Below are positions 9,146 through 19,242 of a DNA stretch of 64,000 nucleotides, one piece after another (within the stretch, counting starts at the first letter, position 1; each line of letters opens with the position of its first letter). Source of the DNA: Marinitoga lauensis. Lineage in GTDB: Bacteria; Thermotogota; Thermotogae; Petrotogales; Petrotogaceae. The translations under genes and the position numbers were made by a program. The DNA lies in NCBI RefSeq assembly GCF_004135675.1, contig NZ_QHLX01000003.1, positions 248,001 to 312,000 of the forward strand, read 5' to 3'. The notes below the pieces were generated by a model, which saw only the letters and a program-made list of their open reading frames with translations, ran no database searches and had not been told where the DNA came from.

Positions 9146-12100
9146 ATGAAAATTTCGGATTTTTTGCTTTCTAAATTAGGCTTTGATCCTTTCAATCTTC
9201 AAGGTGAAATAGAAATCAATGATTTTCTACTTTTAAAACTTTATAATCCATTAAATGAGAATGAGGAAAAGAGTATAAAAAGATTTTTTTCAAGGCTTAT
9301 GAAAATGCCAGTTAAATTTGTCCTGCTTACAGAAAAAGATTTGAACTATATTGTGGAAAATTGGATAGATTTAATAAGAGGTAATGAAGAAGAAAATTAC
9401 CTTCGTTTTTTGTTACCTGATATTTCTGATGACGAATTACTCTTTAGAGTTTCAAATAGATTTGCTCTTGAAAGAATAAAGAAAAACAAAGTAATTATAG
9501 ATAATATATTGAATAGAAGTCTTGGGTATTTACCAAATTATGAATTTATTTTTGATGAATCTTTAAATATAGATTATACAGAAATTGAGAATAAAGATTA
9601 TGAAATTATTGAAGATTATGATGAAGATATTAGTGATAAAAACTCTAAAACAATAGTTTCTGCAGATAATAACAAAGAAATTAATTTAGATGATGAAGTT
9701 ATATTGGGAAGCAAATTTAAAAAAGTTTCTATCCCTCTTGAGAGATTAACTGAAATAATGTATCAAACTTCAAAAGTAGTTGTGGAAGGAAAAGTGTTTT
9801 ATAAAGAATATAATGATAGAGCTATTATTCTAACAATGTATATTACTGATAATACAGATTCTATCACTATAAAAACATTTAAAAACTCGGCAGAAAAACT
9901 AAATACAAATATAAAAGAAAATGATTTTATAAAAGTTGAAGGAAGGATTACATATGATGAATATCAAAAAGAATATGTAATAAATCCTGATAATATTATA
10001 AAAATAAAGCCTAAAGAAAGAATGGACGATGCAGAAGTAAAAAGGGTGGAATTACATGCACATTCTAAGTTTAGCGCACTTGATTCTGTTCTAGACGTTG
10101 AAGAATTGGTAAAAACTGCAGCGAAATGGGACATAAGGCTGTTGCTATTACAGATCATGAGGTAGTTCAGTCTATACCTGTTTTTTATAATGTGGCGAAA
10201 AAGAATAATATAAAACCAATATATGGTTGTGAAATTAATGTGGTTAATAACAAAGTTTCTATTGTAAACAATTTTTCAGAAGAAATCAAATTTGATTATA
10301 ATTTTGTTGTTTTTGATTTTGAAACAACGGGATTTGACCCAAATATCGAAGAGATAATTGAAATCGGTGCTGTAAAAATTGAAAAAGGTGAAATTACAGA
10401 GACTTTTCATAAAATGGTAAAGCCAAATAAGAATGTTCCACAAAAGATTCAGGAAATTACAGGAATAACAAATGAAATGTTAATAGATGCCCCGTCTATT
10501 AATGAAGTGTTGCCCCAATTTTTGGATTTTATATCGGATTCTGTTCTGGTAGCTCATAATGCGAATTTTGATTATAGATTTTTGAGAAGATGGGTTAAAG
10601 AAGTTATGAATATTGAAATAAAAATGCCATATGTTGATACTCTTGCAATGGCAAGAGCTTTATTGAATTTAAAAGGTGGACATTCACTTGATAAGGTAGT
10701 TAAAGCATTGGGATTAGGAAATTTTGAACATCATAGGGCACATGAAGATGCTAAAGTTACAGCATATGCATTTTTAAAATTGCTGGAAAAAGCTAAAGGA
10801 AGAGGTATTAAAACATTAAATGAATTAATTAATCTTGAAAAAATGATAGATTTTAAAAAATTAAGGAAATATCATGCTACTGTTCTTGTTAAAAATAGAG
10901 TTGGGTTAAAGAATTTATATAAATTGATATCCAAAGCGCATACAGAGTATTTTTATAGAGATACGACAATTTTATTAAATGAATTACTTGAAAACAGAGA
11001 AGGTCTTTTAATAGGTAGTGGATGTACTAAAAATATAATATTTGAAGAGTATTCTAAAGGGGCATCTATTGATGAAATAAATTCGTTGATTAGTTTATTT
11101 GATTATATTGAAATACAACCTCTTGACAGTGTTGAACATGGTGGTGTTGATAGAAATAAAATAAAAGAGTTTTATAAACTTTTGTATAATTCTGCAAAGA
11201 GTTATAATATTCCGGTGGTAATGACGAGTAATGCGCATTATTTAAACAAGGAAGATAAAAAAGCCAGAGATGCGTTAATAATAGGTTCAGCTACTAAAGG
11301 AAAAAAGAAAAAAATATATGATTCTAATAAATATTTTAGAACTACCAGAGAAATGTTAGAGGCTGCCTATGAAATATTTGAAGATGAAGAAATTGCTAAA
11401 GAAATAGTAATTGAAAACACCAATAAAATAGCAGATTTGATAGAAGAGATTAAACCATTAGAAGGAAAATTACATCCTCCTATAATAGAAGGAGCAGACG
11501 ATACAGTAAAGGAATTATCCTGGAAAACAGCAAAAGAAATATATGGTGATCCATTGCCTGAAATCGTTAAAGCTCGAATAGAAAGAGAATTGAAGTCCAT
11601 CATTAATCATGGTTATGCTGTATTGTATTTAATGGCACAAAAAATAGTTAAAAAATCCAATGATGATGGATATCTTGTTGGTTCAAGAGGGTCTGTAGGG
11701 TCTTCATTAGTTGCAACGATGATGGGGATAACGGAAGTCAATCCGTTACCACCACACTATGTATGTCCAAAATGTAAATATAGTGAATTTATTACTGATG
11801 GATCATATGATTCCGGTTATGATTTACCTGATAAGAAATGTCCAAAATGTGGAACGGAAATGAAAAAAAATGGACAGGATATACCATTTGAAACATTTAT
11901 GGGATTTGAAGGAGACAAAGTACCAGATATTGATTTGAATTTTTCTGGGGAATATCAATCACGAGCGCACAAATTTATTGAAGAATTATTTGGCGTTGAT
12001 CATGTATTTAGAGCAGGAACAATTTCAACAGTTGCAGAAAAAACAGCGTATGGATATGTGAGAAAATATGCAGAAGAATATGCTGGAGACCTGAAAAACC

Positions 12101-13353
12101 CTGAAATAATAAGATTGGCTAAAAAGATTGAAGGAGCAAGGAGAACAACAGGGCAGCATCCAGGAGGATTAATGATTGTTCCTAAAAATATGGAGGTTTA
12201 TGATTTTACCCTGTTCAATATCCTGCAAATGATAGAAAAGCCAATACGATGACAACGCATTTTGATTATCATGTTATTCATGATGATTTGGTAAAGCTAG
12301 ATGCGCTAGGGCATGATGACCCTACATTCCTAAAAATGTTAAGTGATCTAACAGGTGTGGAATATAAAAATATAAAAATGGATGATAAGGAAACTATGTC
12401 TATTTTCTCATCATCAAAGGCTTTAGGAGTGGATTTGAGTTCTGAATTAAGAACAACTGTTGGAACATTGGGTATTCCTGAATTTGGAACACAATTTGTT
12501 AGAGGAATGCTTGAAGAAACTAAACCAAAAACATTTGCAGCTCTTGTAAGGATTTCTGGTTTATCTCATGGAACGGACGTATGGCTAAACAATGCAAGAG
12601 ATTTAATAGCTGCCAAAAAAGCTACAGTTGATGAAGTTATTGCGTGTCGTGATGATATCATGAATTATTTAATACAAAAAGGCTTGGATAAAAAACATTC
12701 GTTTTTTATAATGGAAAAAGTAAGGAAGGGTAAAGGATTAGCTTCGGAAGATGAAGATGAAATGAAAAAAATAAAGTACCAGAATGGTTTATCAATTCAT
12801 GTAAAAAAATAAAATATTTGTTTCCAAAAGCTCACGCGGCAGCATATGTAAGTATGGCATTTAGAATTGCGTATTTTAAAGTTCATTATCCACTGGCATT
12901 TTATGCTACATATTTTTCAGTTAAAGGGGATGAATTTAATACAGAAGTAATATTAAAAGGTAGAAATGCTATTAGATCTAGAATATTTGATTTAAAATCT
13001 TTAAAATCCTTGATGTAAAAGAAAAAAATGAATTAACAGTTTTAGAGTTATCTTATGAAATGTTATTACGTGGGTTTGGATTTTTACCACCTGATATATA
13101 TAAATCAGATGCTAAAAATTTTATTATTGAAGATAATAAATTAAGAATACCATTTATAAAAGTTCCCAATTTAGGTGAAAAAGCTGCTATAAGCATAGTA
13201 AATGCTAGACAGGAAAAAGAATTTTTATCAGTAGAAGACTTGTTAAAAAGAACAGGGATTAATAAAACTACAGTTGAAACATTTAGAAAATTAGGAATGT
13301 TAAAAGGATTACCAGAAAAGAACCAGGTTAATTTATTTGAAGGTTTGATGTGA
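9146..13353 (+). CDS. polC: DNA polymerase III alpha subunit, PolC type (frameshifted)
   Basis: PolC is the proofreading replicative polymerase of low-GC Gram-positive bacteria and Thermotogota, about 1400 residues here. In order: an N-terminal domain; an OB-fold ([20 protein letters not shown]); the PHP start [13 protein letters not shown]; an inserted DnaQ-type exonuclease ([44 protein letters not shown]); the rest of PHP; the zinc-binding CPKCKYSEF...[10 protein letters not shown]; the catalytic core with [12 protein letters not shown]; and the HhH region near 13220. Single-base losses at about 10128 (G-run), 12209 (C-run), 12773 (A-run) and 13003 (A-run) split it into five frames. Restoring each base rejoins the protein, for example [17 protein letters not shown]. 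The start ATG 9146 follows AGGAGGTC. An essential gene could not really be this broken. Confidence 0.95.
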
Positions 13354-13362
13354 GGTGGTAAG

Positions 13363-13719
13363 ATGCCATATAATATATTAGTAGTTGATGATTCAAAATT
13401 TGATAGGATAGTTATAAAAGACATGCTTGAAGATTTAGGATATAATGTTATCGGAGAAGCAAAAAATGGGAAAGAAGCTGTTGAATTTTACTTTAAATAT
13501 TATCCGGATATAGTTATAATGAACTTGCTTATGCCTGTAATGAACGGCATTGAAGCAATGAGATTTATTTTAGAAAATGATGGAATGGCAAATATAATCG
13601 TTACTTCATCGTTTTCAGAAAAAGAATATATAAAAGAAGCTATAATGAATGGGGCAAAGGACTTTTTAGCTATACCAATAAAAAAAGAAAAGTTAAAAGA
13701 AGTATTAGAAAAAATATAA
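13363..13719 (+). CDS. Stand-alone receiver (CheY-like) domain lacking the phospho-acceptor Asp
   Basis: This is a 118-residue single-domain response regulator with a normal beta-alpha fold: VVDDSKFDR with the acidic pair at residues 9-10, GEAKNGKEAVEFY, MPVMNG, and a Thr/Ser pair at 81-82. The phospho-acceptor position is Asn54 (IVIMNLLMP, where a conserved Asp is expected). The near-invariant Lys before the cis-Pro is Ile104 (FLAIPIKK instead of FLxKPxK). The frame is clean, and a homopolymer error would not produce these substitutions. It should therefore act as a phosphorylation-independent pseudo-receiver, perhaps through protein contacts. It begins 9 bp after polC, with GAGGTGG before the ATG, and is probably co-transcribed with it. 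The partner is unknown. Confidence 0.88.
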   Translation: MPYNILVVDDSKFDRIVIKDMLEDLGYNVIGEAKNGKEAVEFYFKYYPDIVIMNLLMPVMNGIEAMRFILENDGMANIIVTSSFSEKEYIKEAIMNGAKDFLAIPIKKEKLKEVLEKI

Positions 13720-13744
13720 TCCCGGCCTGATGCCGGGATTTTGT
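13718..13744. terminator. Bidirectional terminator between convergent operons
   Basis: The stem AATCCCGGC (718-726) pairs with GCCGGGATT (732-740), with a 5-base loop and T/A tracts on both sides. It separates the polC unit from the convergent fab operon. Confidence 0.88.
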
Positions 13745-13770
13745 AATGGCTGTCTTGAAATTTGATAGAA

Positions 13771-14658
13771 TTAAATTTTTAATATACTTTTAGGATTTAA
13801 CGATTTATCAATACGTTTTACTAAACCAGTTAATACTTTTCCTGGTCCGACTTCATATACATTTTCTACTCCTATTTCTTTCATCTTTTTAATGGAATCT
13901 ACCCATTTTACAGTTCCTGTAATTTGATTTATGATATTTTCTTTAATTTTTTTAGGATTTGATTCTAAATCTCCAGTAAAATTTTGAATTAGTTTGTATT
14001 TGGGTTCTTCAAATTTTATTTTTTCTAACTCTTTTTCCATTTTTTCTTGAGCAGGTTCAACAAGCCTTGAGTGAAATGGACCGCTTACATTCAATTCAAC
14101 AACTTTTTTTGCACCTTTTCCTTTAAGCATTTCAAGAGCCTTTATAACTTCCTGTTTATTACCACTTATTACAATTTGTTCTGGTGAATTGTGGTTGGCT
14201 ATATTTAAATTTTTAAATTGTGAAATAACTTCCTTTATTTTTTCTATATTTAATCCTATAACTGCACCCATTCCTCCAACACCTGGTGGACATGCTTCGC
14301 TCATATATTTGCCCCTTAGCCTTACTAATTTTACGGCATCTTTAAAAGAGATAACATCAGCTACAGCCAGTGCAGTCCATTCTCCAAGGGAATGTCCGGC
14401 AACAACATCAGGAGTGATGTTTAATTTTTCAATAGCATACATGTACATAATATACGAGATTGTTAGCAAGGCTGGTTGAGCATTTTCTGTTAGGGTTAAT
14501 ATTTTTTCGTCATCACCGAAAATAATAGATTCTAAATCTATATCAATAACCTCAGAGGCTTTATCTAAATACTTCTTATATTCGGGATATTTTTCTAAAA
14601 TCTCTTTTCCCATTCCAAGAGTTTGAGAACCCTGTCCAGGAAAAACAAATGCTATCAT
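13771..14658 (-). CDS. fabD: Malonyl-CoA:ACP transacylase FabD
   Basis: FabD moves malonyl groups from CoA to acyl carrier protein, providing the extender for fatty-acid synthesis. It has 295 residues, normal for the family, with an intact frame. The N-terminal FPGQGSQ is present, the nucleophile Ser90 is in GHSLGEW, and the downstream histidine is in VSGPFHSRL. It is the last gene of the fabF-degV-fabZ-fabH-like-fabK-fabD operon, 4 bp after fabK, with GAGGTGAT before its ATG. Confidence 0.96.
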   Translation of the reverse strand: MIAFVFPGQGSQTLGMGKEILEKYPEYKKYLDKASEVIDIDLESIIFGDDEKILTLTENAQPALLTISYIMYMYAIEKLNITPDVVAGHSLGEWTALAVADVISFKDAVKLVRLRGKYMSEACPPGVGGMGAVIGLNIEKIKEVISQFKNLNIANHNSPEQIVISGNKQEVIKALEMLKGKGAKKVVELNVSGPFHSRLVEPAQEKMEKELEKIKFEEPKYKLIQNFTGDLESNPKKIKENIINQITGTVKWVDSIKKMKEIGVENVYEVGPGKVLTGLVKRIDKSLNPKSILKI

Positions 14659-14662
14659 TTTA

Positions 14663-15577
14663 TCACCTCTCGAAATATTTTTTTAATTCTTCTCCAAATT
14701 CTTTGACAATTTCTTTAACGCTTTTTATTTCATTGATTAATCCTGCACTTTGGCCTGCCATAAAAGATCCGTTTTCTAAATCTCCATCCATAAAGGCTTT
14801 TCGCAAACTTCCAACAAGCATTTCCTCTGCTTCTTCTGGTGAAGCAACTTCAAGTTGTTTTATTTTCTTAGCAAATTTTGTTTTTAGAACTCTTGCTGGA
14901 TGACCAATTGATGCACCAGTAACAATAGCATCTCTTATGCCTGCTTTCAAGATTAATTTTTTATAATTTTCATGTGCTTCACACTCATGGGTAGCAACAA
15001 ATCTTGTTCCCATTTGAATTCCTTCAGCTCCCAGTGCTAAAACTGCTCTCATTCCTCTTAAATCAGCAATACCCCCTGCTGCAATAACAGGGATATTTAA
15101 TACATCAACAAGCTTTGGTATTAGAACCATAGTAGAAACATCACCTATATGTCCTCCACATTCCATTCCTTCACCGATAATAGCATCGACGCCTGCTTTT
15201 TCTAATCTTTTAGCAAGATTTTCTGATGAAACTACAGCCAATACTTTTATATTTTTTTCTTTTAATTGTGGAATATATTTACCTGGATTACCAGCTCCAA
15301 AAATTACAACAGGAACATTTTCTTCCTTTACTATTTTAACTAATTGATCGGCATAAGGATTTACCAATATAATATTTACAGCAAAAGTATTCTTGGTTAA
15401 TGTTTTTATTGTCTTAATAGATTCTCTTAGAATATCAGGTGTCATACTCCCAGCACCAATGGTTCCAAGGCCACCTGCTTCAGAGACTGCAGCAGCCAGT
15501 TTTGCTGTTCCAACCCATGCCATACCGCCTTCTAAAATGGGATATTTGATATTAAGCAATTCTGTTACTCTATTCAT
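14663..15577 (-). CDS. fabK: Enoyl-ACP reductase II FabK (FMN, 2-nitropropane dioxygenase-like fold)
   Basis: FabK reduces enoyl-ACP with FMN and NAD(P)H, and here replaces FabI as the last step of each elongation cycle. It has 304 residues. It opens with NIKYPILEGGMAWVGTAKLAAAVSEAGGLGTIG, the flavin-fold signature, followed by GVDAIIGEGMECGGHIG, IPVIAAGGIAD and LGAEGIQMGTRFVAT. The context (between fabD and fabH-like, with an 8-bp overlap to the latter) favours FabK over a nitronate monooxygenase. The start ATG 15577 follows GGAGGTGC. No frameshift. Confidence 0.92.
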   Translation of the reverse strand: MNRVTELLNIKYPILEGGMAWVGTAKLAAAVSEAGGLGTIGAGSMTPDILRESIKTIKTLTKNTFAVNIILVNPYADQLVKIVKEENVPVVIFGAGNPGKYIPQLKEKNIKVLAVVSSENLAKRLEKAGVDAIIGEGMECGGHIGDVSTMVLIPKLVDVLNIPVIAAGGIADLRGMRAVLALGAEGIQMGTRFVATHECEAHENYKKLILKAGIRDAIVTGASIGHPARVLKTKFAKKIKQLEVASPEEAEEMLVGSLRKAFMDGDLENGSFMAGQSAGLINEIKSVKEIVKEFGEELKKYFER

Positions 15578-16451
15578 TGTTGCACCTCCAGGTTATTGCT
15601 GATGTTGTCATTCCTCCACCAACTGAGATAAGTAAATGATCTTTTAATATAATTTTAGTATTTCCATAAGTTTTAAATAAAGTTAAGGGAATACTTGCAG
15701 CACCAGTATTTCCATATTCTTCGATAATATCTAAAAATTCTAAATCATTAAAGCTTTTTTTAACGCTTTCCAGTATTCTTTTATTTGCCTGATGTGGAAC
15801 AATTATTTTTTTTCCATATTCATTAATATATTGTGATAACATCTTTTTCATATTATTTACAGCAAATTTGTATACTCTCTTACCATTCATTGTTATTTTT
15901 TTATTCTCATTTATATTTAAAGCATCTAAATATTCTGAATCATATACAACTCTATGATCGCAAATACATTTATCATGATTTTCTAAAATCATAGCAACAG
16001 AAGCATCAGAAAATAAAATGGCTGTATTAATATCATTTTCTTCGACGAGATCGGATAACTTTTCTGAAACTATTAATAGTATTTTGTTTGCAATTTTTTC
16101 TCTAAACATAACATCGGCAATATGTAATGAGGTTACAAAACCAACAAATCCGTTTGAAACATCAATGCCATAACGTGAATTTTTAATTTTTAGTTTTTCA
16201 AATATTCTGACATAAAAAGGAACATAATGCGCTCCTACAGAAGAAACAAAAAGTACAGTATCAACCCCATCAAGATCTAAAACTTCTGCTGCCTTTATAC
16301 CCATTTGAAATACATCTATTTCAGATAAATATCTATTTTTTATACCAGTTCTTTTATATATCCAATCTTCGGGAACATTGAATTTTTTTGACAGAGTATG
16401 ATTATCCAATTTTTTTTCTGGGATAAAAGCATTAATTTGTGATATATACAT
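15570..16451 (-). CDS. FabH-like ketoacyl-ACP synthase III with catalytic Cys replaced by Phe
   Basis: This is a 293-residue thiolase-fold protein clearly homologous to FabH. The WIYKRTGIKNRY start region is present, as are the catalytic His220 (VPHQANKRI), Asn248 (EYGNTGAASIP) and the closing glycine motif SVGGGMTTSA. The position of the nucleophilic cysteine (family pattern DxxxxCxGF) reads DVSNGFVGF, so it is Phe102. With His and Asn kept and Cys lost, it should not be able to form an acyl-enzyme or condense acetyl-CoA. In FabH and related synthases the His/Asn pair drives malonyl-ACP decarboxylation, so a decarboxylase that makes acetyl-ACP primers for FabF is my inference. The frame is intact, and the operon position between fabZ and fabK argues that the gene is in use. 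Confidence 0.88.
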   Translation of the reverse strand: MYISQINAFIPEKKLDNHTLSKKFNVPEDWIYKRTGIKNRYLSEIDVFQMGIKAAEVLDLDGVDTVLFVSSVGAHYVPFYVRIFEKLKIKNSRYGIDVSNGFVGFVTSLHIADVMFREKIANKILLIVSEKLSDLVEENDINTAILFSDASVAMILENHDKCICDHRVVYDSEYLDALNINENKKITMNGKRVYKFAVNNMKKMLSQYINEYGKKIIVPHQANKRILESVKKSFNDLEFLDIIEEYGNTGAASIPLTLFKTYGNTKIILKDHLLISVGGGMTTSAITWRCNNE

Positions 16452-16452
16452 A

Positions 16453-16881
16453 TTATCCCTTCTTTATTCCGACCATTAATTCTGAACTTGTAACAGTTTT
16501 ATTTTCAACCTTGGCTGTTGCTTTTAATTTGAACATTCCCATTTTTTCCTGAAGTACTTCAATTTCATATATTAGTTTATCTCCTGGTCTGACTTCCTTT
16601 TTAAATCTTGCTTTATCAATACCTAAAAATAGGGGAATAGAATTTTCTTTTAAGTCTTTCATTAATAATAATCCAGCAGTTTGAGCTAGTCCTTCTATTA
16701 TCAATACTCCTGGCATAATAGGGTAATCAGGAAAATGACCAGTGAAATAAGGTTCATTTATACTGACATTTTTATATGCTATTATTTTATTTTCAGTTAT
16801 TTCAATAACTCCATCAACAAGTAAAAATGGATATCTATGTGGTAATATTTCCATTATTTTATCGATATTCATTATTCCCAT
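16453..16881 (-). CDS. fabZ: 3-hydroxyacyl-ACP dehydratase FabZ
   Basis: FabZ dehydrates 3-hydroxyacyl-ACP to trans-2-enoyl-ACP, the substrate of FabK. It has 142 residues with the hot-dog fold. The active-site His49 is in GHFPDYPIMPGV and Glu63 in IIEGLAQ; LPHRYPFLLVD is typical of the N-terminus. The start at 16881 is preferred because GGGGGTGAT precedes it and it overlaps the end of degV. One base separates it from the fabH-like gene. Confidence 0.96.
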   Translation of the reverse strand: MGIMNIDKIMEILPHRYPFLLVDGVIEITENKIIAYKNVSINEPYFTGHFPDYPIMPGVLIIEGLAQTAGLLLMKDLKENSIPLFLGIDKARFKKEVRPGDKLIYEIEVLQEKMGMFKLKATAKVENKTVTSSELMVGIKKG

Positions 16882-17717
16882 TGTGTAATCACCCCCACGG
16901 CATCTGGACCTAAATGTGTTCCTATTACAGGATCAAGTAAGGAGTAAATAATATCATCATCATGAATTCCTTGATTTCTGAGTTCTTCGATTATTAAGCC
17001 TCCGTATTTTAGATTACTTGTATGAATAACAGCAATTTTCTTTAATCTTAAAGTATCTATTCTGGTAAGAGATTGGTTTACTACTTCTTTCACCATTTTA
17101 TTAATTCCTCGAGCATTTTTTACAGGGATTATTTCTCCTTCTTCCAGAGAAAGGATTGGCTTCATATTTAATAATCCTCCCATTAATGCTTTTGCTTTCC
17201 CAATTCTTCCTCCTTTATATAAGTAATCAATATTTGTCACGCTAAAAATAGTTCTTATTGTAGTATAAAAATTTTGTGCATATTCCAATAGTTGACTTAT
17301 TTCATAGTTTCCAGATTCAATTTTATCTTTTAATTCTAATATTAAAAAACCAAGTCCAAAACTGGTTAATTTGGTATCAATAGCAAAAATTCTTTTTTCA
17401 TCTACCATTGAGGCTGCAAGCTTTGCTGAATTTAAAGTTCCACTCAATTTTTCTGAAATAGTGAGTGTGATTAAATAATCGTACTTTTTTAACATATCTC
17501 TATAAACCTCTTCAAAATCTTTTACAGATGGTTGAGAAGTTAGAGGAACATATGAACCAACTTTTAATTCTTCATAAAATGTTGTTGGACATAGGTCTAC
17601 TGCTTTTATATGTCTACTTTCCCTCAGAATATAAAGAGAAACATATCCAATATCATTTTTTTCCAGAAAATCTGTAGGTAAATTACAAGTATTATCGGTT
17701 ACAATTCCAATTTTCAT
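16872..17717 (-). CDS. DegV-family fatty-acid-binding protein
   Basis: DegV-fold proteins bind a long-chain fatty acid; some serve as FakB partners of a fatty-acid kinase. It has 281 residues. The N-terminus is VTDNTCNLPTDFLEKNDI, with the central TLTISEKLSGTLNSAKLAA (a conserved Ser/Thr lipid-head loop), YKGGRIGKAKALMGGLLNMKPIL, and the C-terminal DPVIGTHLGPDAVGV. It lies inside the fab operon, overlapping fabZ by 10 bp and 14 bp after fabF, so a role in handling or sensing the pathway product is a reasonable inference. No FakA-like kinase is visible in the window. Confidence 0.9.
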   Translation of the reverse strand: MKIGIVTDNTCNLPTDFLEKNDIGYVSLYILRESRHIKAVDLCPTTFYEELKVGSYVPLTSQPSVKDFEEVYRDMLKKYDYLITLTISEKLSGTLNSAKLAASMVDEKRIFAIDTKLTSFGLGFLILELKDKIESGNYEISQLLEYAQNFYTTIRTIFSVTNIDYLYKGGRIGKAKALMGGLLNMKPILSLEEGEIIPVKNARGINKMVKEVVNQSLTRIDTLRLKKIAVIHTSNLKYGGLIIEELRNQGIHDDDIIYSLLDPVIGTHLGPDAVGVITQWE

Positions 17718-17731
17718 TTTATATCAGCTCC

Positions 17732-18959
17732 TTATAAACTCCTATATACAATTGAAACATTATGACCTCCAAATCCAAAAGCATTTTTAATTGCATATTT
17801 TGCTTTAAAGTCAACAGTTTCTTTTGGAATTTTTAAATCTTTTAATTCATCATTTGGTTCCACTAAATTTGGCATACCGTGTACAAAGCCCTCTTTCATT
17901 TGTAAAACAAGTCCAACAAATTCAATTGCAGCTGCACCACCAAGGGCATGTCCAAATAATGTTTTTGATCCCTGGATAAAAATCTCCTTTGCATGCTCAC
18001 CTAAAGCGTTCCTTAAAGCTCGAGTTTCTGCAATATCTCCTGCTGGTGTTGAAGTTGCATGGCAGTTAGCTAAATCAATTTTTTCTGGTTCAACATTTGC
18101 GTCTTTTAAAGCTAATTTTATAGCTTTAGCAGCACCAGTTCCCTGTTCATCAGGAGCACTGATATGATATGCATCACCACTCATACCAAATCCTTCAATA
18201 TATCCATAAATATTTGCATTTCTTTTTCTAGCATGTTCTTCTGATTCCAAAATAATTACACCAGCTCCTTCACCCATAACAAATCCATCTCTATCTTTAT
18301 CAAAAGGTCTTGAAGATCCTTTTGGATCATCATTTCTTGTAGATAATGCTTTCATATTGGCAAAAGCTGCTATTGGCATTGGATCGATGGTGGCTTCAGC
18401 TCCTCCCACAATAGCTACATCAATATATCCATGCCTAATTAGCATGCTTCCCATTGCGATTGCATGTAAAGAAGAAGCACAGGCGCTTACTGTATTAAAA
18501 TTAGGTCCTTTTAATCCAAATTCTATCGAAACAACTCCAGATGCCATATCAGATATCATCATGGGTATTAAGAAGGACTTACCACTTTTGGCCCTTTGTT
18601 TTCCATTTTTTGAAATTCTTTATATAATGTTTTAAATCCGCCAATTCCAGAAGCTACAATTACAGCAGCATTTTCTTTCCATTCTTCCCTTCAAGATTGC
18701 TATCTTCTAAAGCTTCTTTGGTGGCTGCTATGGCAAATTGTAAGAATCTGTCATATCTTCTGGCTAGCTTTTTATCCATATATAAAATTGGATCAAAGTC
18801 TTTAACTTCACCTGCAATTTTAACCTTATGGTCTGTTGTATCAAACTGAGTTATATGGTCTATTCCAATGGTCATCTTTTTTAAATTTTCTTTAAATTCA
18901 TCTTTTGATTTTGCTATTGAATTAATAGTGCCTAATCCTGTTACTGCTACTTTATTCAT
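17732..18959 (-). CDS. fabF: 3-oxoacyl-ACP synthase II FabF (frameshifted)
   Basis: FabF condenses malonyl-ACP with acyl-ACP for chain elongation. The catalytic Cys-His-His triad is intact: SACASSLHAI, NCHATSTPAGD and LFGHALGGAAAIE. The frame is broken twice, near 18690 (one A missing, restoring GKEWKENAAVIVASG) and near 18573 (one T missing, restoring VVSPFLIPMMISD). I take ATG 18959 as the start, because AGGAGGT stands 7 bp before it; an in-frame ATG two codons upstream would abut the ribosome site. First gene of the fab operon. Together with the cysteine-less FabH it may have to carry out all condensations visible here. Confidence 0.93.
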
Positions 18960-19037
18960 TTTCATACCTCCTAAAATTTTTTATTTTAAGTTAAAATAAT
19001 TGAATGCCATAATTATATATAAGCAACGGTGTGCCAA

Positions 19038-19073
19038 CTATACTAATATAGAACATATGTACTATATTAGTAC
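19038..19073. promoter_or_regulatory. Paired palindromes between the fab and pel-like operons, candidate operator
   Basis: GTACTA-TAT-TAGTAC at 19059-19073 is a perfect 6-bp inverted repeat. A related imperfect one, CTATACTAATATAG, lies at 19038-19051, and a further half-site TTGTACTTA lies near 19080. They sit just upstream of a possible -35/-10 pair for fabF (TTGGCA near 19036, TAATTA near 19015). Their size and position resemble sites of fatty-acid repressors such as FapR or FabT, but no regulator gene is nearby and the consensus does not match exactly. The rest of this 280-bp gap is AT-rich with nothing else recognised. Confidence 0.4.
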
Positions 19074-19192
19074 AGAAATTGTACTTATAAAGAAACTTCT
19101 CTTAAGAATAAGTATAAAATTTGTACTCTAAAAAGATATTCAATAAAAAATATTAAAAATAATTATATATTTTAAGGCATATATATGAGATA

Positions 19193-19226
19193 TGTTATAA
19201 TATATATATAATTTTGAAATTATATA
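19193..19226 (+). promoter_or_regulatory. Extended -10 promoter and leader hairpin of the pel-like operon
   Basis: TG-T-TATAAT at 19193-19201 is an extended -10 box; the -35 region (TTAAGG) is poor. A 9-bp inverted repeat (ATATAATTT-TG-AAATTATAT, 19206-19225) follows at the likely transcript start. AAGGAGA is then found 8 bp before the PilZ gene's ATG. Confidence 0.5.
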
Positions 19227-19242
19227 ATGAAGGAGAAAGATT

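Noticed and set aside
9146..13353. polC as a set of split genes or a pseudogene
   Set aside because: It is the replicative polymerase, every conserved block is present, and four single-base repairs in homopolymers rejoin it; a split-intein layout is excluded by the absence of intein sequence.
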